Positions 1-14,829 are shown, counted from the stretch's first letter. The stretch: 64,000 bases of DNA from Paramecium octaurelia (GCA_905182995.1 CAJJDP010000154.1:135947-199946), one strand, 5' to 3'. Made by a program: numbers and translations. The notes: a model not told the origin generated them from the letters alone.

Positions 1-3000
1 ACCTGTTATAACATGAGCCATCAATCCAAACGCATACTTTTCCATCACTTTAAACAGTACAAGCACTTTATGTAATATAAGTAGAACATGAAGACAATAT
101 ATCTACACAAGATCCAACATCATAGTTAACAACCCATTGACATAAAGAACCTGTTAAAGTAGCTTTGCATTAACCAATGAAAGAATAATTTTAACATTTA
201 TCTAATTTCTTTTGACAACCCTTTCCATTAGATTTGACGGTGCAACTAGAGAGATAAGCCTCACAAAGATTGTGTACTGTAATGGTCAACGGTGCATTAG
301 TACATGAACGATCCTCACATTATTTTTTAACAGTATTCCAAGAACATTTGTTATTATCATCAATTTTAACACATTATTTTTCAACTTCAATTTCAGTACA
401 ATGTAATTTTCTCAATTCACACCCTGTGCCATCAACTTAGACAGTGCATTACGCTAAATAAGCTCTACATTATTCATCAGAATTATAGCTATCAGGTGCA
501 TTGGAACATTATCTACCAACACACCCAGTATTCCACCCGCATTTCTACCCACTGGACAACTGACTACATTAATTCAAAGTCTAAACTTGATCACACGTAG
601 TATATTCATTAATACAACCTTTATTTGTTAATCCTATAGTGCAACTTTTCAACCAATCTCTACAGCCCTTCTCAGTAGTGATTGTAATTGGTGCATCTGA
701 ACATGATCTATCCTAACAAACAGAAGTCTTAGTATTCCAACTGCATTTATTCTCACTACTAGCTTTTCCAGTTGCATTGATTGTCACTTTGGGACAATGA
801 TCCTGCTCTAAACCATCACAACTTGTAGGCTAAGCGATACAACCACCAACTTTTGCAACTGTGCACCCTGCTATAAAACTCTTACACAAAGCATCCGTAT
901 TGAACTTACTCTTACTAGCATCAGTACATAAGGCAGCTCTGCAATTGCCAGAACCTCCACTTGTATTCCAAAAGCAAGTTACTCCAGTGCTTTTAATCAA
1001 AAAACACTATTCTCTCATCATCGAAGTACAATCACTAGGTTCATCAGTGCAACCTGTTTAATCGGCTTTGACTGTGCATGTAGGTAGCCAACCTCTGCAA
1101 AGAGTATCTGTTTAATAATTGCTGGGGGCATCTGCACAAACTCTGGCATGACATTACAAATTCGCATCATTGATTGTGATATCAAAAGAACAGAAGCCTC
1201 CATTTTTCAATCTGACATAATTGCATCTAGCTTCAGATACTCCATTACATTAAACAGGTTTATCTATACAAACTTCGTTAGTTCCTCCCTTAGTACAAGT
1301 GCTCATAAAGGCTTCACATTCTTGATAACTACTTTTGTTTTAGGCAAATGTACATACTCGATCCTTGCAACTAGGAGGAGTAGCAGATGCATCCCAAGAA
1401 CATTGTTTTCCACCCACTACTAAGGTATCTTCACATTATATTGAATCAGTCACATCAGAACAAGAATTAAACTAATTGACACATCCAGCTCCTTCAGCTC
1501 CTAAAGTGCATTGAACTCCAAAGGCCGCACATAAGGCATGAGTCATATCTGAAGTAGTATTATCGATGCATTGGAAACTTCGACATATAAAAGGATCGAC
1601 AGTCAAATCGTAAGTGCATTTTGATTTATCTACTAATATTGTGTCATTGCATTATATCTGATTCTTTATCTTATCACAGGATGTAAATTAAGGGACACAA
1701 CTTGTTTGATCATCATTCAAAGTGCAACCATCTAAATAACTATTGCAGGTTGCATGTCTATAATTTCCATCTAATTATAAGGGAGCATTCGAACAACTTC
1801 TGTCTTCACATCCATTCCACCCGCAATAAACAATACTATTTGGATTTGCTACTAGCTTTATGCAAACATCAGGACTCTTGTAGCCTTTGCATGTGGCTGG
1901 TTCTTGAATGCATCCAGTTTTATCACTGTTGATTGTACACATAGGCATGAAAGCTCTGCAATTCTCCTCACTCACATTGGTCGTATCGGCATCTGAACAT
2001 ACTCTTAATCTGCAGATTTGGGTTTCATCATTCCAACTACACTTTGATTCTCCATCGGCTAATACAACTGAAAGACAATGATCTTTCGTAATCATATTCC
2101 CACAAATGGCTGGCTTTTGCATACAAAGACTTGGGTTTTCAGCAACAGTGCAACTCTTATCAAATTTTGAACATGATTCATCAGTCTAAGTATCTGGAGG
2201 AACATCTGCACAATTCAACAATCGACAGAATTTATTATTTGAATCATCATCATTCCAACTGCATTTCGTACCATTTGTCAATGCCTTACATTGCAATTCA
2301 TTGAGATCTGAACAATTTAAGGGTCGAACTTTACAACCCAAAAAGTCATCATCTACGGTACAAGAATTTAAATAGGCTCTGCATTCTTCATCCGATTTAA
2401 ATGTACTTGGAGCATTCTCACATGTTTTCATCTGGCATTAGCTTCCATAATAGCATTGATTACTTTTGTAATCTTATACACAATACTCCTTGGTTGCAAT
2501 ATTTGGACATTCTTGTAAGATACATCCTTATTGATTTGCTTTAATCATGCAATCAGGAGAGAATCGTTTACATGCTTGATCAGTTGTCAAGTCCTTCGAA
2601 GCATTGCTGCAAATACGAGGAATGCAGACATTATCTTGGAATGCACAAAATGAACCATCCATAAGAGATACGCATTGGTCTTCTTTTTGATAATTGGAAC
2701 AAGAGGCCTTTTTGGATTCACACCCAGTTAGATCCTATTGGACTGTGCAAGTTGATAAAAATTGGGAGCATTAATCATGATTGATATAGGTGTCAGGAGC
2801 ATTGTCACAAATTTTAGCCAAACATTTATTTTAATTCCAAAAGCAAGGATCCCCTGAGAATGTTAGAGTGCATTGAATTTCAGTTGTGTATTGTACGCAA
2901 TCGGAGGCTTTGGTTTGACAACCGACACCAGCTGCTTTGACTGTACAGGAGGTTAACCATGATAAACATTAATCATTAGTGGTGTATTGATCAGGAGCAT

Positions 3001-3886
3001 TGTCACAATTTTTGTCCTCGCACTTTTAACTATTTTTGTTCCAGTAGCAAGTGTCACCTTTTTGGTTGACGACACAATTGTTATTTGTCTTTAATAAAGT
3101 GCACAATTATGGTATATCTTAGCATCCGTTTAGGAGGTCATTCACAGTACAGGTGGGAAGATATGTGTTGCATTACAAATGAGTACTATTGGTAGTGGGA
3201 GCATTGACACAGGTTTTTTCTTTGCATTTACTCTAATCCCAGATGCATGATTTGGTTTAATCAAGATTTGTTATGCAGGCTTATTAAATTTTTTGATTTT
3301 CACAATTATCTTGACTTGTTTCACAACCTCCTCCTTCCTTGACTGTGCATGTTTTCAATTATTATCTGCATAACAAATCTGAGTTGAGAGAGAGAGGCAA
3401 TAAATCACAGGTTGTGGGGTATTGGCAGGTCGAGGTTTGGGAGTTCCAGGTACAATACATCCCGTTTTAATCTTTTAGACAACTCATCTGATTTGAATAA
3501 TTGGTGCAGTCGTCTAAATCTATACATTTCTCTCCATCTGTTATACATCTTACGGAGATGTTTTAGCATATATCATTTGAGGTGTAGAAGAAGAGAGAAC
3601 ATCCAGCAAATGAGACACATTTGTCTGAGACGTTGGCACAACCTTCGGTGCTTTTGCATAGATCGATTGAGGTGAGTTCGCAATAAGTTTTACTAGATTA
3701 AACTACGGGGATGTCTGAACATTTGGTTCCATCCCAAGAGCAATTAAGAGAGTGGCAATCCTTTTCACTCTAGACTTGTATGCAAGTACAGGATTTGTTT
3801 GAAGTAGATATTGTGCTGACCTCAGTTGTGGTCTGCGAATGAACATAATATTGTAGCAAGATTAGAATCACAGCGGCTTTGTTCAT
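1..3886 (-). CDS. Cysteine-rich repeat surface protein (Paramecium surface antigen type), 3' end outside window
   Basis: One uninterrupted frame in the ciliate code runs from the ATG at 3886 to the left edge, at least 1,295 codons, with no TGA and no intron needed. The N-terminus MNKAAVILILLQYYVHS is a signal peptide. The rest is about 15-18 tandem units of roughly 70 residues, each with regularly spaced cysteines around recurring motifs such as CSWN or CFWN and C-x-NAP. This is the cysteine-periodic pattern of Paramecium surface antigens (GPI-anchored coat proteins) and their relatives. The C-terminus, where an anchor signal would lie, is off the window, so a classical i-antigen cannot be told from an antigen-like paralogue. 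No neighbour shares its strand nearby, and it is convergent with nothing seen here. Confidence 0.85.
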
Positions 3887-4047
3887 CTTTTATATTTAAA
3901 ATATAACTATGTAATTCATTTATTGATGATTTATATATTCACTTTTTGTAGTCATTTTTCACTATGTCCAACCCTGATCCCTAAGTTAACTATTCATATG
4001 ATCTTATCACACACAATCTATTAAAATTAATAATCCACTTTTATTAT
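3887..4047. other. Divergent intergenic region
   Basis: AT-rich spacer of 161 bp between the divergently transcribed surface-antigen gene and the large IQ-motif gene. It must hold both promoters; no recognisable element was identified. Confidence 0.6.
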
Positions 4048-7000
4048 ATGTAATCTGGACAGCTCTTGAATTTGTAAAGGCTCGAAAGATAATACTTACA
4101 GACACTATCCTAAAATGGATGGGAATCTCCAGTTGTGGTTAATGCAGCCGTTGATTTTGCCAACACTTTGTTAAGAGATGGAAGATCCCTATTAAAATCA
4201 GGTAACAACCCTCAAGCAGAGATGTTCTTCAATCGAGCAAAGGAAGTACAAAAATATATACTCACATTTAGATTACAACTCCGATTTCAAATACCAGTGG
4301 GATATTTTATACGGCCAATTTTGTTCGAGCAAGAGGTAATGCAGTATTATAGATTGTCTAATTGTATGAGTAACAAAACCAATACCAAAAGGCGTGGATG
4401 AATATCAAAGAAGTATTGCCCTTTATGGAGAAGTTTGCCTACACAAAAAGGATAAATATAAGTGAGGATGATCAAAATGTTTTAAAAATATATGTCTAAT
4501 TGCTGTTTCACGGATGCGAGGTTTGTAGGATGATGCATAGAAAAGATGATATGTTGGATCAATGTAATAAATATGTTGAAATTTTGCATCGCTTGGGTAT
4601 CACCTTCGACTCCTTACGCAATCTTACCAAAGATGAATTTCATTAAGAATTCAAAAAATGGTTTTTGTTGTTGGCTAAGGCTTTCTATTATATTGGCAAA
4701 TCGCAATTCAAAGTTGGATTTGAGAAGGAAGCACTTCGTAATCTCTACAAATCCTGGTAAATTTTCGAGATAATCTATGGAATGGATGCACCTGCTACCA
4801 TTAAGGCAAAGGATAAATACGAGAAATTGAGTTAGAAAATGGAATTTGAAATGCTGATGGAAAAAGAGAAGGTAGACTTTTAACAGTTCAAGGATGATAT
4901 CCAAAAGGATGTCGGATAAGAATTACTCAAAAAGGTGGGCACACTTAAACCAAACAAAACATTCAATGTATTTATATTACACTTATCACAAGCATCACAT
5001 CATTCAATAAGTTAAGTCATATCAGCAAATTGTGGGTCAGCTATCTTAACACTAAACCAAGTACCAGATGCCAGAATATGTGAAGAAGGTTAGAATGGAA
5101 TACGAGGATAAATTGAGAACCATATCATTTCAATAGAAATACGACGATTCCAGCAATAAATATAAGCAATATCAAATCAAGAATAAGAAGTCCTCATCTA
5201 GAGCGGTCTCCACTTATAATCAATCTCTTTTGCCTCAAGATCGACTATTCTCCTCTCCCAAAATGTCCAATAACACCTAATCCAAAAGGACCAGTCTCTA
5301 TCAATTGGACAATCATCTGGATTAATACAAGTAAATTTAATGTAGATTGTGTTAGAGAACAATTGCAAACTACAGAGTTGAAGAAGGATTCAATCGACGA
5401 ATTATTGCTATCCAGACCTATGATCAAGTCTGAATATGTGTTACATAGAAAGAAAAACGATAATAAACAAAACGAATCAGCCCAGCCTATAAAAAATACG
5501 AGTAAAAAGAAATTCAAATCGAATAGATTGATTCCTCGTATTCTCAATAAATAAAGCACTCAACACATCCATATTAAATCTGACTCGTAATAGAGTGAAT
5601 AAAAAATACATAAGTTATAAACCATATAAGACTAAAACTTCTAATTGTAAAACGATGATCAACATGACCCTACTACCGAATCTGTTCTATTCTAATAGTA
5701 ACAATAATAGTAACAAATTATTTAAGTTCCTTTTATCTAGAAAGTTTAAACTGAAGTCTCTGAACAAAACGAAAAACAATTCGCAGATTTTCTCAATAAA
5801 TACACTATGGAATAACTCAACTTGGCAGCTTCTATCATTCAATCCTGCTATAGGAAATACACTAAAACTATCAAGCAGGTTCAATCTGTCTAAACTATTG
5901 AATTGACTCCCATCAATCTGCAGAAACCCATCACTGTTACTTAAATAAGTGAAAAGGTCGAGAGCCAATAGACGGGTCGCAATTTAATGAAAGTTTCAAT
6001 GAAGGATATGAAAAGCTCTTTTAGAAGAAGAAACTTCGGATTTGATTCGATAGTCAGGGAAATAAAGAATACCGATTCTGACTAAAGTACCTCTAATAAA
6101 GCCAAAACTGTATGTCTCTTCATTTTCATTATAGTTATTCTAAATCATCAAGGAATTTTACAATCTCCCAGAATAAGAATTGTTTTTCTTATCAAAGTTA
6201 TACTTTGACTCCGAAATCAAGATCTGGAAACTGTCCAATATCTGCGTGAGAGCCTATAGTGATGCTAACTCTTAAGTTCAAGACACTGAAGAGTAAGAAC
6301 AAATACAAAACGATTTTACCCCTGGCGAAATTTGTATATATTTTATAGTGAAGCTTAATTAGAAAATTAATTGCAATATATCATGAACATTTTTGCCGAT
6401 GTTAGATCTATCAAAGCATTACAATTGATAGTATACTTTAAATTGTCTAATGATATGTAACATTACACACTCAATTTCAAAATTAACAATTTTGCTAATT
6501 ACTTAGATGAGTATCAACGGTGGTTTTCAAAGGATCGGCTACAAAATTTTAATGGTTTGCTAAGTATATATTGCAAGTAATAATCTCTTTATCCATCCAA
6601 TAAATGTCAAGTTATTGTGTTTCAATCATCTGAATGTGTTCAGGAAATAATTGCCAAACTCTTATACGCCCTAAAAAACCATTATTATTTGATTAGATCT
6701 GTTGTCGGGTTTAAAATAATTTCAATGAAAGATGTAATATAAAATTAAATGCAACATGAAATTATTGACATTAGATCCTATTACAAAAACAAACAAATAG
6801 AAAAGGAGAACAAAAGATAAATGCTTTTGAAACAATTAAAAATTGAACCCATTAAAATTGTTGAACATTAAAAATAAGAACTACCATCAATTTCATCATC
6901 TAGAAATAAACGACAATTACTCTTTAATGATGAAATTTAATGCTCCCGAGAACAAAGCATTGTAATTTAAGAATCAGATGATAATAAATCTGAAAATTCA

Positions 7001-10000
7001 AAAATTATCACATCCCAATCTCCATCTGATCAAAAACATTACTCCAATCATTTACAATCAATAGAGAACATCTCCGAGAAAGATATAATTCAAGAAATTC
7101 CTCTAAGGAATCCAAAAAAATAATATTCTGTGATTCATAACAGAAATACCTTGACTAGTCCTAGATTTGACTCTATTATGGCTTCTTAAGCAGTGATCCG
7201 TAATCCTATTTAAAGAAAAACTCATGGGAGTCAATTTTTGGAATTCTCAAGAAAATAGAAAATAGACTTAGTTAAATAAGAAGAGTTTAATCTTGAACCT
7301 CCAGTCTCCAAATAAAGTTTGGATGAATATATTAGAGATAGAACACATTCAGATATACAATTTGTCAATGATTTTCTATCAGAATTTCAGTTTGCCAATT
7401 TGGCTGATTATGAGGAATACCAACCATAAGAAGGGCCAATTATTTCATTTAAACACTAATTTGATTATAAGTCGACTTACTTTCCCCCTAGAGGTTTAAT
7501 AATTTACCCAGAACCTGAGCCATTTCTGCCTGAATATCCAGATTCATTTATAATGTTGAATGTCACTTTAAAGTAAGACAAATAAATAAAAACTGGATTT
7601 GTATTATACGAAGAAGGTCAAGTGTATTTGGTAATTGACAATAGGGATGGGAAAGTTCAAAAATAAAGTATTTCAATTGATCCTGGTATCAGATTACCTA
7701 GCAGAAAAAAGAAACTAGAAATCTTGGAACATTTGCAAATGAAAAAAGAAACTTCTTAAAAACTGTCTCTAGTTCAAGAATTGCAACAAGAGAATTACAG
7801 ACACAATTTAATAATGCTGTAGAGATATGCTAGAAGGATGCATCATTATGATGAATTCATTTAAAATGAAATTCATTAATAATTATATAGCAATCAAGTA
7901 ATACCTCCAACATCTATAAAATGTCTGAGTTACTCACATAAAACAGTTTCATTAGAATTGTTAGACAGTCAAAATAAAACAGAAACTGAAGAGGGTATTC
8001 AAATAGTAATTGAAACTGGAATTGCTCAATCAAATGAAGAAGTAATTGATGGTAAGTCCTTTCATTGTTATAGATCGAAGTTCAATATAAGTAAAAATAA
8101 ATTTTACTATTTTTAAACCAATTTAAGTTTAAAAGTTGAAGTTTGCTTTAAGGAAACCAAGATTCTTGACACAAAACTCTTGTATCTGAGTGAACAATAA
8201 GCCAAGTAAGATCTGCTAGTTCTCAAGAAAAACATGCATGAATTGATCAGTCAATCAAAGCTGTTGGTCAAGATTACACTTTACAATTTGAATTAGAATC
8301 AATATTTCTATAGAACAATTGATTCCCCTCAAGACATTGAGAAAATGCTTCATATTTTCATTAAGCCATAATTGATGGGTTATTAGATTAAATCATAAGC
8401 CAAAATACAAAGAAGATTAATAGGAAGGGCATTGCAATTCAATAGATAATTAGTGTGCTTAGAGGACAGAAATAGAGATAAATTTAGTGCATTAGATTAG
8501 TTTTTATTGATGTACATAATTGATCCTTTGCAATTCATAAAAAATGAAAACCATAGATTGCTAAAATAGACAATTCTCTTTTATTATTTCAAATAGTAAT
8601 TGAAATTGACGCTGATATCCTCAAGCCGTTTAAGATATTTCATGAAAACGTATTTCCATCGCAAGACCTTTAATGCTCAAAGTAGAGTGAGTAATATTGG
8701 CAAGGTTTTTGTGGAATGCGAAGTGTATTAATTCAATAAATTTTATTCTGATTAATTAACCAATGATCACACGTATTTCTACTTTCAAATAACTCCTCAA
8801 GAGAGTAGAACCAAAGTGTTTAAACTAGTCTTGGACTTTGCTGATATCAAAAGTATCTGTAATAAGGTTGTATTGCAAAACTGTTTTAAAGACAAAGTGT
8901 TGCACCAAATCATTAAAATATTGACTGCTTACTTGGTATGCTACAGAACCAACACTTATCATGGAATCAAAATTCCATTGTCATATATTGCTAGTCAGTC
9001 CAAGTATGATCTTCACAATACATTCACTGAAGTAACATATGGAAGCAACATCCTTGAAGAATAGCAAAATGGCAGAACTTCTCATCCTAAATTGTCAATC
9101 CTAATCAGTGATCCTATGCTCAGAAAAAAGTCTCAAGCCTAGATTATGGATGTGCAAATTGATAATTTACAAATGCCTGAAGAAGCTAATAAAGTACTCA
9201 AAAATACTACAATGTTGACTCCTATTTTTAGAGGATAGAAGTTTATTTACAAAACAACCAAAATTGTGAATAACATGTATGTCATAATCACCATATCTTA
9301 TTTGTCTCTCAACAAATTTCAAATAGGATTGTATATACCTCAAACCTGTAGGAATTTCAGTTGTTATATCTCATCAAATGATTTCCAAAATATGAGTCCT
9401 GTCTTTTTAGAATCAATATTCCCATCCAGTCTAGTGACCAAGGAAACCATTGATTAATTTTACATAAACAGATGGAAATTTTCTGAAATGAACAAAATCT
9501 TTGAAATGGCAGTCAACCATCCCGATGAATTTGAAGATTTCTATAGTGAAATGCGTAGCTAAGCTAGAGCTATCCCCCAATCAGAACTCTAAAAACTAAC
9601 TGAGAGCAGGGTTTCCATTAATAACGAAGAGGAATTCTTAGAAAAACCCTATGATGAAACTCCTAAACTGCTCGAATCTTTTAGCGATCAAAGTAGATAA
9701 AATGCTAGATCGTCTACTTAACCACCTGCCTTTGTAAAAAAATAATTCTCCAAGTAATTTTCAGTACAGAACTCGATTGGCCAATCAAATCCTATGAGGT
9801 TGTCACTGCCAACATCTTAATTTCAATAGAAGACAGATAAAAGTTTGTTTTATAGAAATAGTCCAAGGATCTCCCATTAATGTAGCATGGAAAATCTGTA
9901 TTCAAGTGATAAAGATTTGTTTTTTAATCAAATACTTGTAAGGAAGAACAACCTTGATATGATTTCTACTTTCGAAATTAAAATTTGGGAATCACTTATT

Positions 10001-10841
10001 GACAGAGTTTAAATTACTAAGAATTCATAAAATCGATTTATTCTCAATTTAGATACCTTTAAGGGAGTCTTAAGAGAAAATCTATACACCTAAGTGGTCT
10101 ATTTAGGCAATGAAGTCAATGCCTTATTCGAAGTGTTTGTCGAAAATGTCAGAAAACCATTTAACATGTTGAAACCTTATATGCCTATCAGATTAAATGA
10201 GAGTTAAAACTTTTAGTTGTATTAAAGAATCACTCTCTTTGAACAGCCTCAAATTGTCAATTTTAAACTGATGCTGAGGAAAGTACTATACAGTTATTAT
10301 AACGATGAAAGGAGGAATCTGTAGAACTTAAAATTGAATGATTGTAGTGTGGATCAATATGAATTCATAGAATCAGATATTTAAAAATGTTCAGTATACA
10401 TGTTAAATAAATTAAAAAAATAGTTGAAATTGAATCCCTCTAAATTTATTATTTAAGAAGTACAAGGAGATGAAAAATGCCCATAAGTGATTAAAGTCAA
10501 CGCAAATTATCAATAATATTCCTCATTCAAAGTATTATATTTATCTTTATTCTTAGTCCTATTAATATACATTGTTAAAACGAATGGTGTTTACTATGAG
10601 ACCCACTTTAATATATGTTTCAATATTTTATTAAGAAAAGAAGAAAAAGTTTTGGTTATATTTTGAGAGTATGAAAAATTGCAAGAATACAACTGTCAAA
10701 TATTGTTTAAAGGATATTTAGCATTGCATTCCGAATGCTATTGGTTTGTTGAATTTGGGCTTACATTAGGAATTAGGGAATAGAATATTTCGGAGTTTTA
10801 AAAACAGACTTTTGGTATCCACACATCAGTAATTGCTATGA
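4048..10841 (+). CDS. Very large uncharacterised protein with IQ motifs (about 2,212 aa)
   Basis: Seven exons. Inferred introns: 4246-4271, 4968-4992 (ends AAG), 5331-5355, 6110-6134, 6334-6362, 10532-10556. Exons total 6,639 nt, exactly 2,213 codons to the TGA at 10839. Start chosen at 4048 (MQSGQLLNLQRLERQ), the only upstream ATG in frame. Residues about 35-70 resemble a single TPR-like helical pair (FANTLLRDGRSLLKSG...). Calmodulin-binding IQ-like motifs are visible in exon 4 (IIQSCYRKYTK, near 5840) and near 7810 (IMLQRYARR). The remainder is a mix of charged low-complexity linkers and folded segments I cannot assign. IQ motifs suggest Ca2+/calmodulin-linked cytoskeletal or membrane work, but that is inference. 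I do not recognise a named family. Confidence 0.8.
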
Positions 10842-11410
10842 TATTTATATTTATAATTACTAATTGTTATAAGAAGTTATAAAGTAATTAACCTTAAATG
10901 TGAGTAATAAACTAGCAGAAAGTATGAAGAAGTTTTATTTCTTTTAATATTTCTGCACATTTTTCTGAGTAGGATAGGCATAACATATCAGAACAGATGA
11001 GATTGAAAGGCTTTAGTGGACTGCAATTTCATAATTATTAATTAGAAATAATGTCTAAATAATAAAAAAATAAAGTGAAATAATTCTAGATTATGAAAAT
11101 GTAAAACAATATTACATTTATTATTTTCTTTGTTTAGCTAAGGAATACTATAAAGAAGTATATTCAATAACGAATTGTATTGGTTAATGCAACTATACTA
11201 GAAATACATGGAAAGAGAAATTAATCAATAAATCAGATGTATAGAATAGAGACTTTAAAGTACTTTGTTAGTGTCTCATAAATGAAGTTTCCTCTGTGTA
11301 TAATCTGCATTTGGTTAACAGAATAGTTATATTTTATTTAACGTAACATTGATTACTGTTAAATAAAGTTATGCTTTTTGATTAAATATTTAATATTAAT
11401 ATAAATATCA
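10842..11410. other. Intergenic, 569 bp
   Basis: AT-rich spacer between two plus-strand genes. A TGA-free stretch from about 11050 reads into the next start codon, but its translation is low-complexity and no longer than chance allows in this composition, so no gene is called. Confidence 0.5.
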
Positions 11411-12317
11411 ATGGAGGAACATCAATTAGTGATTGAATAATTGGAAAGCATGAAGAATTTAAAGCAGTTGTTCCATAAAATGAAGAATGGCAACATACGG
11501 ATTGTTGATGCCTTTTCAATCGTGATCTATAAATTGATTAGACAATTTAGACCTTCCAGTTCAGAATATTTAGTACTTCTTTAGGAATTGTTTTATTTGT
11601 CAATAGATATGTAATTGATTCACACAAGCGATGTAATTATGCGTAACAACAATAGCAAGTACTCAAAGTATTGCTAAAGTAATTTCCGACATCTGAAAAG
11701 GTTTAAAGATTGAAGGGATACTTGTTAGAAGCCAATGGAGAGGATGAGAATGCTTTGGTAGTATATGAGAAGATGTTGTCTGAAAATTTGATGGATCAAA
11801 ACTCGAGGAAGAGGAAAATAGCATTGCAAAGAGTAATTAATGTAATAAATATATGAAAGAGACAAAACAATGTGGATTAGGCAATATCCTTATTGAATAT
11901 TTTCCTCACTTCATTTCCGAATGATGCTGAAGCTTGGCTTGAGTTGTCTGACATCTACTAAGAACATCTGAATTACTCTAAGGCTTAATTCTGTCTTGAA
12001 GAAGTCTTATTGCTGAATTCATAAGATCTACATTTAGCAATGAAATTAGCAGAAGTATTAGTCTTCAATCAAATTAAAAGATCAATTATTCCAATTAGAA
12101 TTACACGCAAGCTAAAAACTATTATTGCTTTGTCCTATCCAAAAACCCAAATGAACCAAGATGCTTGTGGGGTCTATTGCAAACAATAAGAAGGAAGAAG
12201 AGAGAAGGAAATGATAAAGACCTAGGGACAATTGTTATATAGGCCTTACAGAAAATCTACAAATAACAGCCAATCAAATATCCATTTGAAAAAGTCGCCC
12301 TTGAAATACAATAGTGA
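11411..12317 (+). CDS. EMC2: ER membrane protein complex subunit 2 (TPR protein)
   Basis: Four exons with introns 11633-11655, 11833-11859 (ends AAG, carries an in-frame TGA) and 12055-12080 (ends AAG); 277 codons, 276 aa, close to the ~297 aa of animal EMC2. The core reads as the family does: KRKIAL followed by a TPR helix with [11 protein letters not shown], then [27 protein letters not shown] and CLWGLL, matching the TPR array that lets EMC2 bridge the cytosolic face of the complex. EMC inserts tail-anchored and multi-span membrane proteins into the ER. Two AAG 3' splice sites are fixed by this homology, which shows that introns here need not end in TAG. Confidence 0.85.
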
Positions 12318-12341
12318 GATAAATAAATAACATTGTCTTTA

Positions 12342-14829
12342 TCAATTTCGTAATTCCTGCATCACCTCGGTTATGAGATGATTAAAAACTAATTCACTCA
12401 GTTCTAATGTCACCTCCGTATGTTCTTCATCAAATTCTTGCCATCTATCATCATTTTCAAGTACCTAATTCTTCAATCAATAGACTTACTTCCTACTTTA
12501 ACAACTTGTCTAATCTCTCTTCTCTCACCTATGGCAAGATATCGTTGTCTATCTGACTTCCTTGTGGCAATAGTATTCCACAGAGAGTCTCAGCCCATTG
12601 CACTACTTTGGATGCAGATTGATTCAAAGTCTCATCCAAATCTTTAACTTACCTGGAAATCACATTCCTTCTCCAAGGCAATGGCTTTCCTTTGATTCCA
12701 AAAGGTCTAAAGTAATCCAATGATTCATTGAAGGCATCAAAAATGGCTTTATTGTGAATTCTCTCCATCTCATTGTTACAAACCTCTTCTTAACTTATCT
12801 TCTCTTTTTGTGTAAATATCTCTAATCCCAAGACTGCCTGATGAATGAAACCCCCATCTATTGATTACTCAATCATTTCTTCAGTCAATCGAAAGAACCT
12901 CAAGATTTCGAAAGGAGAAGGACCAATACCCAAATTTACAATTTGCAAAAACTGATCCTGATAATGATTTCGAACTATTAATTTAATGTCTTCCAAATAT
13001 TAACGAATATATCCAACGTGAGTCTAAACATACTATAAATTTTCTATCTATCCTTACTCTTCCATTTCCAATGGAACATCCCTTACTTAAATAAATTATT
13101 ACTTCTAATCCTTGAATGTAAGAAGAAAGAGTCTTGTTTGATTGATTCGAATTGTATGACACTAATTGTTATTCCTACTCTTACTAATGTACTTTCTTTT
13201 GTGGTTCAAGCAAGTTCTCTTCAGAATAACTCACTCTCAAAAGCTAAATGTCTATGAAAAATATAAATACATTGATCTTCAAATCATTAAGTTGATTTTT
13301 CAATAGATTGCTTTGACTTAAACTTAGAGGCATCATTTTATTGAAATTATCCACACCTAACTTTTGCACAAATTTCAGATCCTTCTACGTTTTCTGAATA
13401 GTATCATAGGCTTTCTACCACCCTTCTTTTATCGCTTATTTGTTGTGTTCCAACAGTTCAAGTTCCTTTTCCCCCCACTTCACGATCTCTTATTCCTTTA
13501 CTCCGAATGAACGAGGTGATATCCTCTCTTGAATCAACAGATCCTTCAGTATATTCTTTTCTCTTTATTCTCTTTCCTTTATCAATTACCCTCGAAGTTA
13601 TAAGATCTAACCAATTTAAGTTGGAAAAACATCCCTCCTCTCCACAATCAATTTAGAAGGCTTTAATTTAACCTAGGGCATTTCAAAGTTTTCTGTAAAC
13701 ACGTTTAATTTATTGAATTCAGTATGCTTTATCAAACTGTCAATTAAATCAGATAAAACAATCATGTCTTGTTTTACTTACAATTTTTCTAAGAATTCCT
13801 TAAGATTACCCCATCGAGTAATTTCTTAATTTTTGAGTTTCTACAACTGTTATAATTTAAAATTTTTTTTATCTTTTTTCTGTTTTGATATCCTTCGAAT
13901 CTTGTGTCCTCTAAACCATCTTTAAATACAGATTGCAGCCTGATCCTTCATTTCCTATTCATAATTCCTAGATTCTCTCATTGAAATACCATCACTATTA
14001 CTTTTCAAAGTTTTGTAACGAGCTTCTAATTGCTTGAATTATTCTTTTAATGACTTTGGCCCTCCAGATTTTCTAGATGTACTTTTGCGATTTGCTACAT
14101 AACTCAGCATCAAGGGTTTGGCACTTGCTTTGTTGGAAGTATCTCTTGGAGGGGATCTACTATTGGATAAGGAATTGCGTTTTGCGATTTCAGCCAGAGA
14201 TCGTAGATTCTCATCGATGTGCTTACGTTTTTCAGCGAAGGACTATTATTTGACAGATTCAAGTTAGGAGTAAAACTTTTTCTTTTCTTTCATATAGTGT
14301 TTCAATTGTTGCGGATATTGATGTCTTTCGGGTGTGAGTGGCTGGTGATGTGAGTGTTCAATGGATGACATACGGTTGCCTACACACAAATATAGCAACA
14401 AAATATACGCTCAAGAATTTGGTCAATTCTCCTGGTTCCAATTTTATTTAGAAAGCTCAAACCGAGCCTATCACGATGTTCTTAAATGGAGCTTGGTTTA
14501 TCATTGAAGAATGTGGCTGCCTTTTTACGGCGAACATATTCTGGAGATGAAAACTCAACGGTCTAACTTTGAACTCGCTCAGCACTCACACTCTTTTTAA
14601 TCTTAGAGGATTTCTTCTTCTTTTAATACAATTATTGACTCTTTTTTATGGCCGCATTGCGATCTAAAGATTTCTTTTTCTTTATTTTATCAGTGCTCTT
14701 GCCAACTTTGAGTTCACTTTAAGATTACTTAATGTGGGATTTCAAGTTGTCATACTAAACTATTTGAATTGGCTCAACTGCACTTGTATCCTAATCCGAT
14801 GGACCAATAATGTCCACTTCAGAAGCCAT
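12342..14829 (-). CDS. Uncharacterised IQ-motif coiled-coil protein (791 aa)
   Basis: Five exons; introns at 14380-14408, 13244-13270, 13162-13192 (31 nt) and 12465-12489; 2,376 coding nt = 792 codons. Start at 14829 (MASEVDIIGPSDQD). The N-terminal third is lysine- and serine-rich with basic clusters. An IQ motif, AICIQRWFRGHKIRR, lies near 13910, a calmodulin or EF-hand light-chain binding site. A helical region follows, with a C-terminal domain rich in aromatic and acidic residues (FEILRFFRLTEEMI; DYFRPFGIKGKPLPWRRN). The stop lies only 25 bp from the end of EMC2 on the other strand, so the two are convergent. No family recognised; cytoskeletal or basal-body association is plausible but unproven. 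Confidence 0.75.

Noticed and set aside
1-3886. Many short plus-strand standard-code ORFs in the surface-antigen region
   Set aside because: They are shadows of the minus-strand cysteine-repeat frame, which is open for its entire length.
8053-8074. 22-nt GT...TAG intron inside the large IQ-motif gene
   Set aside because: Its removal would shift the frame, while the unspliced frame continues as coherent protein through the region.
11051-11410. TGA-free frame of about 120 codons upstream of EMC2
   Set aside because: Low-complexity translation without domain character; in DNA this AT-rich with one stop codon, such length is expected by chance.
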